Part shown: one piece after another, positions 26,332 to 34,330 of the stretch | Layout: every line of letters starts with the position of its first letter | Position numbering within the stretch: the stretch's first letter is position 1 | Assembly: GCF_907165195.1 (NCBI RefSeq) | Contig: NZ_OU015584.1 | Span: 2,924,978 to 2,988,977, forward strand | DNA length: 64,000 nucleotides | Reading direction: 5' to 3' | Origin: Parvicella tangerina | GTDB taxonomy: Bacteria; Bacteroidota; Bacteroidia; Flavobacteriales_D; Parvicellaceae | The notes under the pieces: generated by a model | Databases searched by the model: none | What the model saw: the letters and a program-made list of their open reading frames with translations, nothing else | Told to the model about the DNA's origin: nothing | Program-made: the position numbers and the translations under genes

Positions 26332-26556
26332 GTGATCGACCCAAAACTGCTTGAAAATATTGCCAGTATAATTCAGGAAGAATACCCAAAGTATTATAGC
26401 TCCAAACTAGCATTTGCGGGCGCAGCAGATGTTGATGAAAAAACCATCAGAAGAATCTTAAAGGGTCAACAGAATATTTCTATTGAAATATTTGTTAAAA
26501 TCTGTGCAGCAATCCATATCTCTCCTTCCGAATTACTTAAATCAATCGGCCTTTAA
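26332..26556 (+). CDS. Small Cro/XRE-type HTH regulator
   Basis: 75 residues from a GTG start. The HTH occupies most of the protein: YYSSKLAFAGAADVDEKTIRRIL (helices 2-3, recognition helix TIRRILKG), followed by QQNISIEIFVKICAAIHISPSELL. A frame upstream to 26305 (TTG) overlaps a -7-like TTATTTTG, so the GTG is preferred. It lies within the tRNA-Arg element, divergent from the two exported cargo genes, and is the natural candidate for controlling element genes or excision. Confidence 0.72.
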   Translation: MIDPKLLENIASIIQEEYPKYYSSKLAFAGAADVDEKTIRRILKGQQNISIEIFVKICAAIHISPSELLKSIGL

Positions 26557-26582
26557 AATCATAGTCGATTTACCAATTTATT

Positions 26583-26590
26583 TACATTTG
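26583..26590 (+). promoter_or_regulatory. -7 promoter element TACATTTG
   Basis: Exact TAnnTTTG 45 bp before the ATG of the secreted protein at 26636, indicating a separate promoter for this gene. Confidence 0.45.
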
Positions 26591-26635
26591 TATCAATTTG
26601 AAAGTTTATCATTATACTTTCCAAAATAAATCGTT

Positions 26636-27046
26636 ATGAAAACTCTTATAGGCCTTAGTATTATTCTTTTCACCCAATTTTCATTTGCTCAAAGTATTAC
26701 CATTGGCGACTCAACGATAGAAATAAATCGTGCTAAGCACGCTGAATCAATGAGTGTTAGTACAGAAGGAGATACAACTTTGAATACAAACTTTGAGGAA
26801 AGTGAGTATACTTTCACACTTACTGATAACAGCTTATATATTGTAAACCATCGTTTAAGCAGAGTCGTAACTTCGTCTGATTGGACTGAGGGAGTAGCTT
26901 TTGATGAGAATACGGGATTATGGAAAATGATCAAAATCGATGAATATAGCGTAGAAGAAATAGAGGTAAATCCTGAAGAAGGCTGGATTAAAACGACTTC
27001 AAATTACAACACATGGAAGAAGATAGATCTATATAGATTTAATTAA
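26636..27046 (+). CDS. Small secreted hypothetical protein
   Basis: 136 residues with a Sec signal peptide ending FSFAQS (cleavage near residue 19). The mature protein is acidic and beta-rich (TLTDNSLYIVNHRLSRVV, WKMIKIDEYSVEEIEV). No recognised domain. It is the last gene of the element, ending 66 bp before the attachment repeat in tRNA-Arg, and has its own -7 element. Confidence 0.6.
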   Translation: MKTLIGLSIILFTQFSFAQSITIGDSTIEINRAKHAESMSVSTEGDTTLNTNFEESEYTFTLTDNSLYIVNHRLSRVVTSSDWTEGVAFDENTGLWKMIKIDEYSVEEIEVNPEEGWIKTTSNYNTWKKIDLYRFN

Positions 27047-27112
27047 CATCGATTTAAATGTCGATCCTATGAATATGTTGTAATTGATTATCAGTTGTTT
27101 ACAATTTATTTA

Positions 27113-27132
27113 GTACTCCCATCGGGACTCGA
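27113..27132. repeat. Right attachment site inside tRNA-Arg
   Basis: The 20-bp repeat partner of 22280-22299, covering the T loop, 3' T stem, 3' acceptor strand and discriminator of tRNA-Arg plus one base. It keeps the tRNA gene intact. Confidence 0.88.
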
Positions 27133-27186
27133 ACCCAAATCTGCTGCTTAGGAGGCGGCTATTCTATCCTGTTGAACTATGGGAGC
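27114..27186 (-). tRNA. tRNA-Arg (anticodon CCU)
   Basis: 73 nt. The acceptor GCTCCCA pairs with TGGGAGT (terminal G-U), D stem GTTC/GAAT, T stem TTGGG/CCCGA with loop TTCGAGT. The anticodon loop CTCCTAA reads CCT. The anticodon stem GCCGC/GCAGC contains one C-A mismatch in its middle (positions 29-41). The 3' end serves as attachment site of the integrative element, so its trailer is now element sequence. Confidence 0.92.
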
Positions 27187-27188
27187 AT

Positions 27189-27215
27189 AAAAAACTCCGC
27201 ACTAAACGGAGTTTT
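27189..27215 (-). terminator. Terminator-like hairpin between tRNA-Leu and tRNA-Arg
   Basis: AAAACTCCG/CGGAGTTTT stem with a 7-nt loop and T tracts on both strands. On the minus strand it follows tRNA-Leu and ends only 2 bp before the 5' end of tRNA-Arg, so tRNA-Arg expression would depend on read-through or processing. Confidence 0.65.
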
Positions 27216-27221
27216 ATTTTG

Positions 27222-27304
27222 TACCCGGGATGAGAGTCGAACTCACACGCACGTAGTGCACTACGACCTCAACGTAGCCTGTCTACCAGTTTCAGCACCC
27301 GGGT
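27222..27304 (-). tRNA. tRNA-Leu (anticodon GAG)
   Basis: 83 nt, class II. The acceptor ACCCGGG pairs with CCCGGGT, discriminator A. The anticodon stem CTACG/CGTAG carries loop TTGAGGT, reading GAG. A long variable arm and T stem GTGAG/CTCAT with loop TTCGACT are present. CCA is not encoded. It is preceded by a perfect -7 element and followed by a terminator hairpin and tRNA-Arg. Confidence 0.95.
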
Positions 27305-27314
27305 AACTGCGGTG

Positions 27315-27322
27315 CAAATATA
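27315..27322 (-). promoter_or_regulatory. -7 promoter element TATATTTG for tRNA-Leu
   Basis: Exact TAnnTTTG on the minus strand, 10 bp before the mature 5' end of tRNA-Leu. Confidence 0.52.
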
Positions 27323-27329
27323 ATCGTTT

Positions 27330-28226
27330 CTAACTAGTTTTCAATTTTGATTGCAAATACTTCGAAGTTTGGTTAGGTCCATCATGACTCCAGCCTGGAG
27401 GGTAGAAGATGTACTTCAACTTATCACTCCACTTGTCGGCTCGCTTCACATCCTTCCAGATATTGCGATATTCGTGTGTAGCAATGTAGAGCGGGTTGTA
27501 CGAGTCTATGTTACTCGTAATACCATAAATAGGATGATCGTTATCATCCTCCTCTACGAAGGTACCGAATAACCGATCCCAAATAATCAGGATACCCGCA
27601 TGATTTCGATCTAAATATTTCACTTGTGTGGCATGATGCACTCGATGATGGGATGGCGTGTTGAAGATCCATTCCAGAGGTCCTAATTTCTTCACAAGTT
27701 CGGTGTGTTGGAAGAATTGATAGATCAAGCTAAACGCCTGCATCACTAGCATCCAAACGGGGTGAAAACCAACCAAAGGCATCCATAAATAAAAGATATA
27801 CTTGTAAAAAGGTTCTCCCCAACTCTGTCTTAACGCAACAGAAAAATTCATGTGCGTAGATGAATGGTGCTGAATATGAGCTGCCCAGAGGATTCTTACC
27901 GAATGACTCAAACGATGATGCCAGTAAAAAGACAAATCATCGGCCAACAACAGTAAGATCCACATCCACCAGACATTCTCTAGCGTAAACAAGCGGTGTT
28001 CATACACCAACATGAACAACCAAAAAGCAAAGCTCTTGGTCAAGATTCCGATGACGACAACGCCAAGCCCCATGGATATACATGCAGCTGAATCTTTAAA
28101 TTCATAGAGTTTGAGATTTCTACGAATGTCGATGATTGCCTCAATGACAATGAAAGCGATGAATACAGGTATCGCATATACCGTAGGGTCATCTTTTAAA
28201 GCTGGGTTATTAAAAAACTCATTCAT
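27330..28226 (-). CDS. Sterol desaturase / fatty acid hydroxylase family membrane protein
   Basis: 298 residues with four or more transmembrane helices. The di-iron histidine clusters are complete: HHRLSH near residue 103, HIQHHS near 117, and HHRVHH near 197. Enzymes of this family use a membrane di-iron centre to hydroxylate or desaturate lipids; bacterial substrates include fatty acids, carotenoids and hopanoid-like molecules. The substrate here is not known. It precedes the tRNA-Leu gene on the same strand and follows the FKBP gene after a 69-bp gap. Confidence 0.9.
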   Translation of the reverse strand: MNEFFNNPALKDDPTVYAIPVFIAFIVIEAIIDIRRNLKLYEFKDSAACISMGLGVVVIGILTKSFAFWLFMLVYEHRLFTLENVWWMWILLLLADDLSFYWHHRLSHSVRILWAAHIQHHSSTHMNFSVALRQSWGEPFYKYIFYLWMPLVGFHPVWMLVMQAFSLIYQFFQHTELVKKLGPLEWIFNTPSHHRVHHATQVKYLDRNHAGILIIWDRLFGTFVEEDDNDHPIYGITSNIDSYNPLYIATHEYRNIWKDVKRADKWSDKLKYIFYPPGWSHDGPNQTSKYLQSKLKTS

Positions 28227-28295
28227 CTGTTTTAATTTCGATCGAGGTCAGACAAAACGTGCTTTTTGTAGTAGTTGTTGTGTGTGGTTAGCGGA

Positions 28296-28784
28296 TTAAT
28301 GTTGGTGTCCGCCAGCACCGTGCGCATGTCCATGCTCAATCTCTTCAGCTGTTGCCTCTCTCACATCTAAAATTTCTACTTCAAATTTTAAATCCATTCC
28401 TGCCAAGGGATGGTTCAGGTCTAAGGTAACGTCTTCGCCTTCAATCTTAGTAACTAAACCAATCGTTAGTCCATTGTTGGTTTCTACTTGCACCTGAATT
28501 CCTTCTGCCAACTCTTCATCTCCTTCAGATTGAAAGCCACTCTTTGGGACCACCTGCACTAATTGATCGTGGTACTCTCCATAGGCATTCTCACTAGAAA
28601 CTTCCACATTAATTTTATCCCCTGTAGCTTTATCCTCCAATGCATTTTCAAGACCTTGAATCAATGATCCATATCCATGCAAGTACAACAACGGCTCACG
28701 CTGAAGCGAAGTATCTAATAACTCTCCAGAGGTATTCGTAAGGGTATAATGAATCTGAGCTACTCTGTCTTTCGAAATTTTCAT
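28296..28784 (-). CDS. FKBP-type peptidyl-prolyl isomerase (SlyD-like)
   Basis: 162 residues from the chosen ATG. N-terminal FKBP half (VAQIHYTLTNTSGELLDTS, PLLYLHGYGSLIQGLENAL), an inserted-flap chaperone domain (NVEVSSENAYGEYHD, DLNHPLAGMDLKFEVEILDV) and a histidine-rich tail HGHAHGAGGHQH that could bind nickel or zinc, as in SlyD. It catalyses proline cis-trans isomerisation and assists folding or metal insertion in the cytoplasm. The longer frame to 28874 adds 30 residues foreign to the family and is not used. Confidence 0.92.
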   Translation of the reverse strand: MKISKDRVAQIHYTLTNTSGELLDTSLQREPLLYLHGYGSLIQGLENALEDKATGDKINVEVSSENAYGEYHDQLVQVVPKSGFQSEGDEELAEGIQVQVETNNGLTIGLVTKIEGEDVTLDLNHPLAGMDLKFEVEILDVREATAEEIEHGHAHGAGGHQH

Positions 28785-28902
28785 AAATAATGCTTTAAGT
28801 TTTTTGGTACTTGGTAAAGTTACAAATTTCCATCTTGAATCATCGTTTATCAATTGATTAAAATCATTTATCACATTTTCTTGTAACGCATCAGCAATAT
28901 CG

Positions 28903-28910
28903 TACCTTTG
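28903..28910 (+). promoter_or_regulatory. -7 promoter element TACCTTTG
   Basis: Exact TAnnTTTG with a TTG about 19 bp upstream as a -33 element. The predicted leader to the ATG at 28947 is about 33 nt. Confidence 0.55.
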
Positions 28911-28946
28911 CAGGCATAATTAACAAACCTATTTTATTTTTAAAAC

Positions 28947-29519
28947 ATGAAAAATTTATTTAAAGTAACATTCGTTGCATTGATGGCAGCAGTAATGGTA
29001 TCTTGTGGAGGTGCTTCCAAAGAAGACTTTGTTGGACAATGGACACCAGATCTTTCTTCTATTGACATTCACTTGAGCGAAGATATTCCTGCAGATCTTA
29101 AGAAAAATGTAGATGTAGACGATATCAAATCTGAGGCAAAAGAAGGTCAAAAAGAAGCTGACAAAATGATCATTGACTTCAAAGAAGATGGATCGGTAAC
29201 ATTAGGCCCAGAAGGTGATACTAAAGACTTCAAATGGAATGTTGATGGTGATGAATTGATCATTTCTGGGAAAATGGATGAAGGTCCTGTAAAGGGTAAA
29301 GATTTCGAACTTGCTTTTGAAATTGTTGAGTCAGGTGCTGATGCATTTACTTTGAAGTTAACAGCAATGTCTTTGAAAGAGCAGATTGAAGCTCAATTTA
29401 AAGAAGAAATGGATGAAGCAATGGCACAAGCAGGTCCTATCTTAGATATGTTGAATGATGACATTCTTACAGACACTTGGGCTTCTATTTCATTCAAAAA
29501 GAAAGAAGCTGAAAGCTAA
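28947..29519 (+). CDS. Hypothetical lipoprotein (lipocalin-like)
   Basis: 190 residues with a lipoprotein signal (AAVMVSCGGAS, lipidated Cys20). The FVGQWTPD start followed by alternating strands (KMIIDFKEDGSVTLGPEG, FKWNVDGDELIISG) resembles small lipocalin-like or DUF4488-type lipoproteins. The tail is acidic and helical. Ligand and function unknown. It has its own promoter and shares a bidirectional terminator with the ATPase gene opposite. Confidence 0.75.
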   Translation: MKNLFKVTFVALMAAVMVSCGGASKEDFVGQWTPDLSSIDIHLSEDIPADLKKNVDVDDIKSEAKEGQKEADKMIIDFKEDGSVTLGPEGDTKDFKWNVDGDELIISGKMDEGPVKGKDFELAFEIVESGADAFTLKLTAMSLKEQIEAQFKEEMDEAMAQAGPILDMLNDDILTDTWASISFKKKEAES

Positions 29520-29542
29520 TTAATGATTTTAGCAATAAGAAT

Positions 29543-29572
29543 AAAAAAAGAGTGCAAAAGCACTCTTTTTTT
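29543..29572. terminator. Bidirectional terminator between converging genes
   Basis: AAAAAAAGAGTGC pairs with GCACTCTTTTTTT around AAAA. It has A/T tracts on both sides and serves the lipoprotein gene (+) and the ATPase gene (-), overlapping the latter's stop codon. Confidence 0.88.
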
Positions 29573-32525
29573 ATTTCCAATCAATTCCCCACTTGCGGTA
29601 TAAGCTCGTTGACACCTCTTTATCTTGAAGACATTGCGCTTCAGATCGTCCTTCCATGCACTTAGACAATCCATCCAGTGCCATCGCCTGAACTAATAAG
29701 TTCCCTTGATCACTTGCCAAGTCCTTAGCTTTATTGAGTTCTTCTATTCCTTGTGAATAGTTGTTGTGATTCAAATGGTTCAACCCCATCAACAAGCTGT
29801 TCTTGTGGGCGTAACTATCTGGAGCACAAACGGCCCATTTATTGAACTTCTTGAGTTGCTTATTGAGCTTAATTCTAGAGATCAACCCATTTCTTTTCTG
29901 CAACGCCATGATGTAGGTTAAGGCTGCGTAAAAGTCATATTCTGTTTTAAAGTACAACCCAGTTAAATTATTGACCAATTTCTTCCCATCTTCAATCAGT
30001 TCCAATGCTCTCATTAGGTCCTTCTTCAAGTAGGCTAGTTTTAACTGCAAAATCAGGTCTACTGAGCTTGTCATAACAAACTGGGTAGTGTCATTAGACA
30101 CCAGTCTATCCATTTCCGTATTGTTGTAGACTCCTTTCTTAAGCTGTTGAATATTTCTTATCAGCATCTTCTGAAAACTCATAAAATCTGTAGCAGACAC
30201 CTTTTCACAGAAGCCATAATTCTCATTAGCTTTTTCAATTACGCTATCCAATTCACCTCCCAAAGACATCATGGTAAGCGACTGGTTGACTGTAGCCTCA
30301 GCTGCTCCAATATAATCCCCTTCCCGATATTGCTTGGCTCTTGCTAAGTCATACCATTCTAACGTATCTTTTAGTGCATGTTTATACGGCCAATATATTG
30401 CCTTTCCAAACAGTACCTTACCTGATTTATTACCATATTTTTCTGCCAGTTGTCCACCAAGATCTGCGTACTTGAAAGCGGTTTCATAATCATTCATTCC
30501 GGCACCAATGATTACTCCGTAAGCCATTAATCCAGACCATGCTTCTCCGTTTGTACCATGCTTGAGCATCAATTGTAGTTGTTTCAATGCAAGCACACCG
30601 TTTAGTTCAGGAGCCAGATATTGCGTTGCTCGATATAACCAAAAAAACACCTGAAAGGCTTTCTCCAATCGTGAATCACTTACCTGTGGAAGTTCGTAAA
30701 CTTCTTCTAAGGTTTTCTTGTTAAGCATGTTTCTTGTTTTCAGAAACTCCAACAAAACAGAGATTCTGCCTGGTTTTGTAGGTAGCTTAATTCCTAATTC
30801 CTCCAATATTTCTAACCCCACAGAGAGGCCTTTACTTAATTTACCCAACTGTATTTCGAGCACCATTTGCACAAACCTGATCTCAAACAAAGCTTCTTTA
30901 GAAAAATGCTGAAGCGCATTATTCATGTAACCTAAACTTGCTTCATCCATATTATTCAACCGGGCTAAGTGATAGGCTTCAGTATATAGCTCAGCCAAAA
31001 CTTCTCGATCTTCACTCCAATTCAGTTCTTGAGCAAAATTTTCACCTGCCTTTATGTATTTGTAACCCGTTCTGAACGATGTTAGCAAACGTGCTTTTTT
31101 TGCCGCCAGGACATTGAGATGTGTATAGCTTCTTCGCTCATCTTTGGTCATCGGGAGCGAGGAGGATTTATTTACATGAGCTGCCGCCTCAAAGACGTCT
31201 CTATCTGATATACCAGTTGCAGATCGGTTTATTAAGTAATTTGCAATTGTTCGGTGATTTTTACAACAGGCCTCCCCTTTGATCCGCTCACGAATCCCCT
31301 CTGCGACATCTTCACTCGAAAAATGATAGTTACCATCACTTACATTACCATACTGTGTAGTTACTTCATCCCTATCAATAAATCCTTTTTCCATAAGGCG
31401 CTCGAGAAGTTGATTAGCTTCACTGGTATTAAATCTCATCAATTTGGTGATCAGCGCAGCATTGATATTGGTACCCAAACAAGCACAAAACCTTAATAAT
31501 TCCTTCTCTGACTCATCGAGCCCTTCATACTTATTCAGGAATAATGAAACGATCGACATCTTCGAGGTAAACCACCCCTTATCGATATCCCACATCCATT
31601 GCTCAGTTTCAGGGTCGTATTGCAGTTTGTTCTCTCTAATCAACTTACGCAATGTTTCAATCAAGCTTTTCGGATTTCCTCCCGCAGTTTGATAAGTAAG
31701 CTCGGTCAATTCATCTAGACGATTGACTTTATTTCCAAGACAGAATCGAATGAAACCATTAACTTCATTCACTGTAAATTGTTCTAATTTGATAGCGAAT
31801 TGCGCATGTTTAGCATTTTCAGCGTTTTTCTGTAACAACTCTTCTCTTAATCCTTGCCATTCACCCGATCTTCCCGACAAAACGATCATTACTGGCGCTT
31901 CAACGCTAGAGAAAATCTGATAAAGGAGTTCTAAGGTATCTCTATCGTAGAGTGACATGTTGTCAATGAGCAGCACAAACTTTCGGTTGATTTCTTTAAA
32001 AATCTCTTGCGCAAAGTCTATGTAAAAACTTTCTAAAAGCATCTTATTGGTAGTGGGTGCTACTCCAGATGCCTTGCCTCTTTTTGCACTTCGATGAAAG
32101 TCAGGAGTTAAAAACGGTATACTATGAACAACTTCATTGGGTAAATCAGCCACTATTGGATTCATCTTTCCTATCCATTCTGAAAGTTCATGATCACTTT
32201 TCATGTCACGCATAAACTGTAAAAGTCTATCAAAAAGATCGTTCAGTAGTTCATACGGTCTAAGCTCACTGCCTGTATAAAACGAAAATCGAAATAGATG
32301 TATCCCTGGTTGTGCGGAGAACACTTTTTGCTTCAGATGTGTTTTACCCATACCAGACTCACCTGAAACCTCCAAACATACTGACTTTCCACTAATCAAC
32401 GTTGTCAAAGCTTCCTGGATAATCGCAAGTTCCTTATCGCGACCAAACACCTCTTTAGGAGCTTCCAGTTGATGAGGATAATTCACCCTTCCGTCAGATT
32501 GATATGAGCTTCCGTACTCTTTCAC
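29571..32525 (-). CDS. AAA_16-type ATPase with TPR-like repeats (LAL/PknK-like module without output domain)
   Basis: 984 residues. Residues about 26-230 form an AAA_16 ATPase: Walker A GESGMGKT at 55-62, Walker B KFVLLIDNMS near 183, and a sensor stretch VMIVLSGRSG. Residues 430-975 are helical TPR-like repeats. The end (SLYRKWGIDWK) matches the point where GAF, kinase or LuxR-HTH output domains begin in larger STAND-type regulators; none follows here. It starts with GTG overlapping the stop of the membrane gene by one base (TAGTG), so translation is coupled. A regulatory or scaffolding role for the adjacent oxygenase and cyclase-like proteins is inferred. Confidence 0.85.
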   Translation of the reverse strand: MKEYGSSYQSDGRVNYPHQLEAPKEVFGRDKELAIIQEALTTLISGKSVCLEVSGESGMGKTHLKQKVFSAQPGIHLFRFSFYTGSELRPYELLNDLFDRLLQFMRDMKSDHELSEWIGKMNPIVADLPNEVVHSIPFLTPDFHRSAKRGKASGVAPTTNKMLLESFYIDFAQEIFKEINRKFVLLIDNMSLYDRDTLELLYQIFSSVEAPVMIVLSGRSGEWQGLREELLQKNAENAKHAQFAIKLEQFTVNEVNGFIRFCLGNKVNRLDELTELTYQTAGGNPKSLIETLRKLIRENKLQYDPETEQWMWDIDKGWFTSKMSIVSLFLNKYEGLDESEKELLRFCACLGTNINAALITKLMRFNTSEANQLLERLMEKGFIDRDEVTTQYGNVSDGNYHFSSEDVAEGIRERIKGEACCKNHRTIANYLINRSATGISDRDVFEAAAHVNKSSSLPMTKDERRSYTHLNVLAAKKARLLTSFRTGYKYIKAGENFAQELNWSEDREVLAELYTEAYHLARLNNMDEASLGYMNNALQHFSKEALFEIRFVQMVLEIQLGKLSKGLSVGLEILEELGIKLPTKPGRISVLLEFLKTRNMLNKKTLEEVYELPQVSDSRLEKAFQVFFWLYRATQYLAPELNGVLALKQLQLMLKHGTNGEAWSGLMAYGVIIGAGMNDYETAFKYADLGGQLAEKYGNKSGKVLFGKAIYWPYKHALKDTLEWYDLARAKQYREGDYIGAAEATVNQSLTMMSLGGELDSVIEKANENYGFCEKVSATDFMSFQKMLIRNIQQLKKGVYNNTEMDRLVSNDTTQFVMTSSVDLILQLKLAYLKKDLMRALELIEDGKKLVNNLTGLYFKTEYDFYAALTYIMALQKRNGLISRIKLNKQLKKFNKWAVCAPDSYAHKNSLLMGLNHLNHNNYSQGIEELNKAKDLASDQGNLLVQAMALDGLSKCMEGRSEAQCLQDKEVSTSLYRKWGIDWK

Positions 32526-33223
32526 TAGGCTTTAATGGCAACATTTTCAACAGGTTTCCATTCCTTCCCCTGTCTGCTATAAAGTAAATATAAATAAGTA
32601 ATATCCAGTAGGAATACGACCCCACCGATTACATGTACAAAGAGGTTCGGTGGATCAAAGTTAAAATAAACGATCGTATATGCCAGTGTTCCAAGACATT
32701 TGCACCAGGCCATAATCTTAGAGAATTTTTTAAAGGTCCATTGGCGTAGAAACAGGGTAATAAAAAGGGTAGAAATAAGTACGTTGGATATATAAGCCGA
32801 CTGACTCCCCCATTTATGATCAAAACCTGAATAAATAAACGTTGAATAAAGCGTTACCCACCCAGCAATTACGACCAAAACCAGCCAGTTAAAATTCTTT
32901 TTAATATCCGGAATATCTACTTGCTTGCTTCCGTATTTAAAAACTCCATACAGGATGTAAATATCCAGAAAGAACCAGGCCCGATAGCTCCAGACAAAAA
33001 ACTCACCCAGGTTAATCGTTTCGTAAAAAAAGAACCCCCAAACAAATTCCCAACTGATGTTTCCCAATGCACAGACCCATGGCATTTCAACATATTTATC
33101 CTTTCTAATGGAACGAATAATTAGAATATATAAAGTGATCCAGAAAAGCCATCCAATAGAGGTTACTATAAGTTCGTAAGGAGTGAACTCCTTCAGGTTG
33201 ATCCAATAATTAATATCTCGCAT
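32525..33223 (-). CDS. Seven-helix membrane protein resembling transmembrane terpene cyclases (PaxB/Pyr4 type)
   Basis: 232 residues, seven hydrophobic helices. The size, topology and two acidic residues match the transmembrane-type terpene cyclase family: Glu59 in NISWEFVWGFFF and Asp207 in FLLDITYLYLLY sit where fungal Pyr4 has its catalytic Glu63 and Asp218. Those enzymes protonate an epoxide and cyclise farnesyl- or geranylgeranyl-derived chains. Fit is by motif and spacing only. It is 9 bp after the DUF2236 oxygenase gene and overlaps the ATPase gene, so the three form an operon. The alternative is an unrelated small integral membrane protein. Confidence 0.6.
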   Translation of the reverse strand: MRDINYWINLKEFTPYELIVTSIGWLFWITLYILIIRSIRKDKYVEMPWVCALGNISWEFVWGFFFYETINLGEFFVWSYRAWFFLDIYILYGVFKYGSKQVDIPDIKKNFNWLVLVVIAGWVTLYSTFIYSGFDHKWGSQSAYISNVLISTLFITLFLRQWTFKKFSKIMAWCKCLGTLAYTIVYFNFDPPNLFVHVIGGVVFLLDITYLYLLYSRQGKEWKPVENVAIKA

Positions 33224-33232
33224 AACAAGTGA

Positions 33233-34330
33233 TTAGTTTAAGTTCCACATTCCTTTAAGGCTTGGCGGGATATAGAACCTTACCTGTTTATGTTCATTGA
33301 AATGCAGTAACATACCTTGTAGCAAATGAAGGTTCAGTTTTTCTGCAATTTTAGCTGTAAAATGCCCAAGATCATTGGCATCACTTTCTGAAGCAAAAAC
33401 ATCTCCCAACATTCTTGGAATGATCAACTTTTGCAATTTCGAGTAGGGTCGAACTTCTAACACATCTGCGACTCGGTCTCCAGCTAAAAAGCGAATCATT
33501 GCCTCAGGCACATGGTCAAGCAAATTACCTGGCAGCGCATGTTCCATAAACTGATAAACAGCTTTTGTTAACTGCACCCCTTCTTTTGATGGCGCTATTT
33601 GATCGTCCAAAATAACTTTTCCCAACTCAAAACCCTCTTTATGGCTGGCAGGATTCACATCCTGGTGAACTCCCATTACATGTCCGATTACATGCCATAC
33701 ATGATAATACCCTGCTTTTTCATCTTCTGAAAGTTCAATGTTCAGTTGCTGCAACCCTTGAAGTATTAGTGTTGAAAATGACTGAAGTGTACCCGCCATA
33801 TCCTGCTGATTGATCGGCTTTCCATTTCTCAGGTCCCAATTATATTTGCTCAGGTAATATCGAATCGCTGAATGGATCAATCGAACTTTTTGAGCAGTAA
33901 CAATGCCTTTTCCATCTGGCTGGAGACCTCCAGGAGAACATACGTTAACAACAAACTGAGCCGTTTCCATCAACCTTCGTGTAAAAACGGTTAATGAACC
34001 ATTATGCTCCGTCATTCTTCCTGTGGCATAGAGTACTTTTGCTCCTTTGGCGCATGCGTAAGCCTCTGGCAAAGATTTACAGAGTAGACACATGGAGATT
34101 TGAGGTCCATATCTTGAAAAGACCCTCTCTCCCACTGACACCAACTCCCAATTAACAGTATCAGGTAAGTGTTTGGTTTCATTAAAATACCGTTGGACTG
34201 GAGGTGGGAAATGCACATCCTTCAGGTCATGATTTTCTCTTAACTGACTAAACAGTCTGTTAATCGCTTCCTTACCTTCCTGTTCTATGATTAACTCAAC
34301 CGTTCGATCGGCAAACGGGTCAGCCATCAT
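33233..34330 (-). CDS. DUF2236 oxygenase (MpaB/Lcp family)
   Basis: 365 residues, no signal peptide. Family motifs: VSVGERVFSRYG, SLPEAYACAKGAKVLYATGRM (residues 87-106), RRLMETAQFVV, KVRLIHSAIRYYL with His153 as likely haem ligand (Lcp His198 equivalent), and a His-rich helix YYHVWHVIGHVMGVHQD (210-222). MpaB and latex-clearing Lcp are haem oxygenases that cleave isoprenoid double bonds. With the terpene-cyclase-like gene 9 bp downstream, an isoprenoid tailoring or cleavage step is inferred. It is the first gene of the operon. Confidence 0.82.
   Translation of the reverse strand: MMADPFADRTVELIIEQEGKEAINRLFSQLRENHDLKDVHFPPPVQRYFNETKHLPDTVNWELVSVGERVFSRYGPQISMCLLCKSLPEAYACAKGAKVLYATGRMTEHNGSLTVFTRRLMETAQFVVNVCSPGGLQPDGKGIVTAQKVRLIHSAIRYYLSKYNWDLRNGKPINQQDMAGTLQSFSTLILQGLQQLNIELSEDEKAGYYHVWHVIGHVMGVHQDVNPASHKEGFELGKVILDDQIAPSKEGVQLTKAVYQFMEHALPGNLLDHVPEAMIRFLAGDRVADVLEVRPYSKLQKLIIPRMLGDVFASESDANDLGHFTAKIAEKLNLHLLQGMLLHFNEHKQVRFYIPPSLKGMWNLN

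Larger units (their letters stand above)
22280..27132. mobile_element. 4.8-kb integrative element in tRNA-Arg(CCU)
   Basis: Bounded by exact 20-bp direct repeats, one inside the intact tRNA-Arg gene. Contents in order: tyrosine recombinase (+), a 376-bp non-coding stretch, RadC-like JAB gene (-), a 745-bp AT-rich stretch with repeats, two small exported proteins (-), a small HTH gene (+) and one exported protein (+). There is no relaxase, replication or structural gene, so it is a satellite-like or reduced island that would need help to transfer. The recombinase sits next to the repeat distal to the tRNA, the less common arrangement. Confidence 0.82.
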
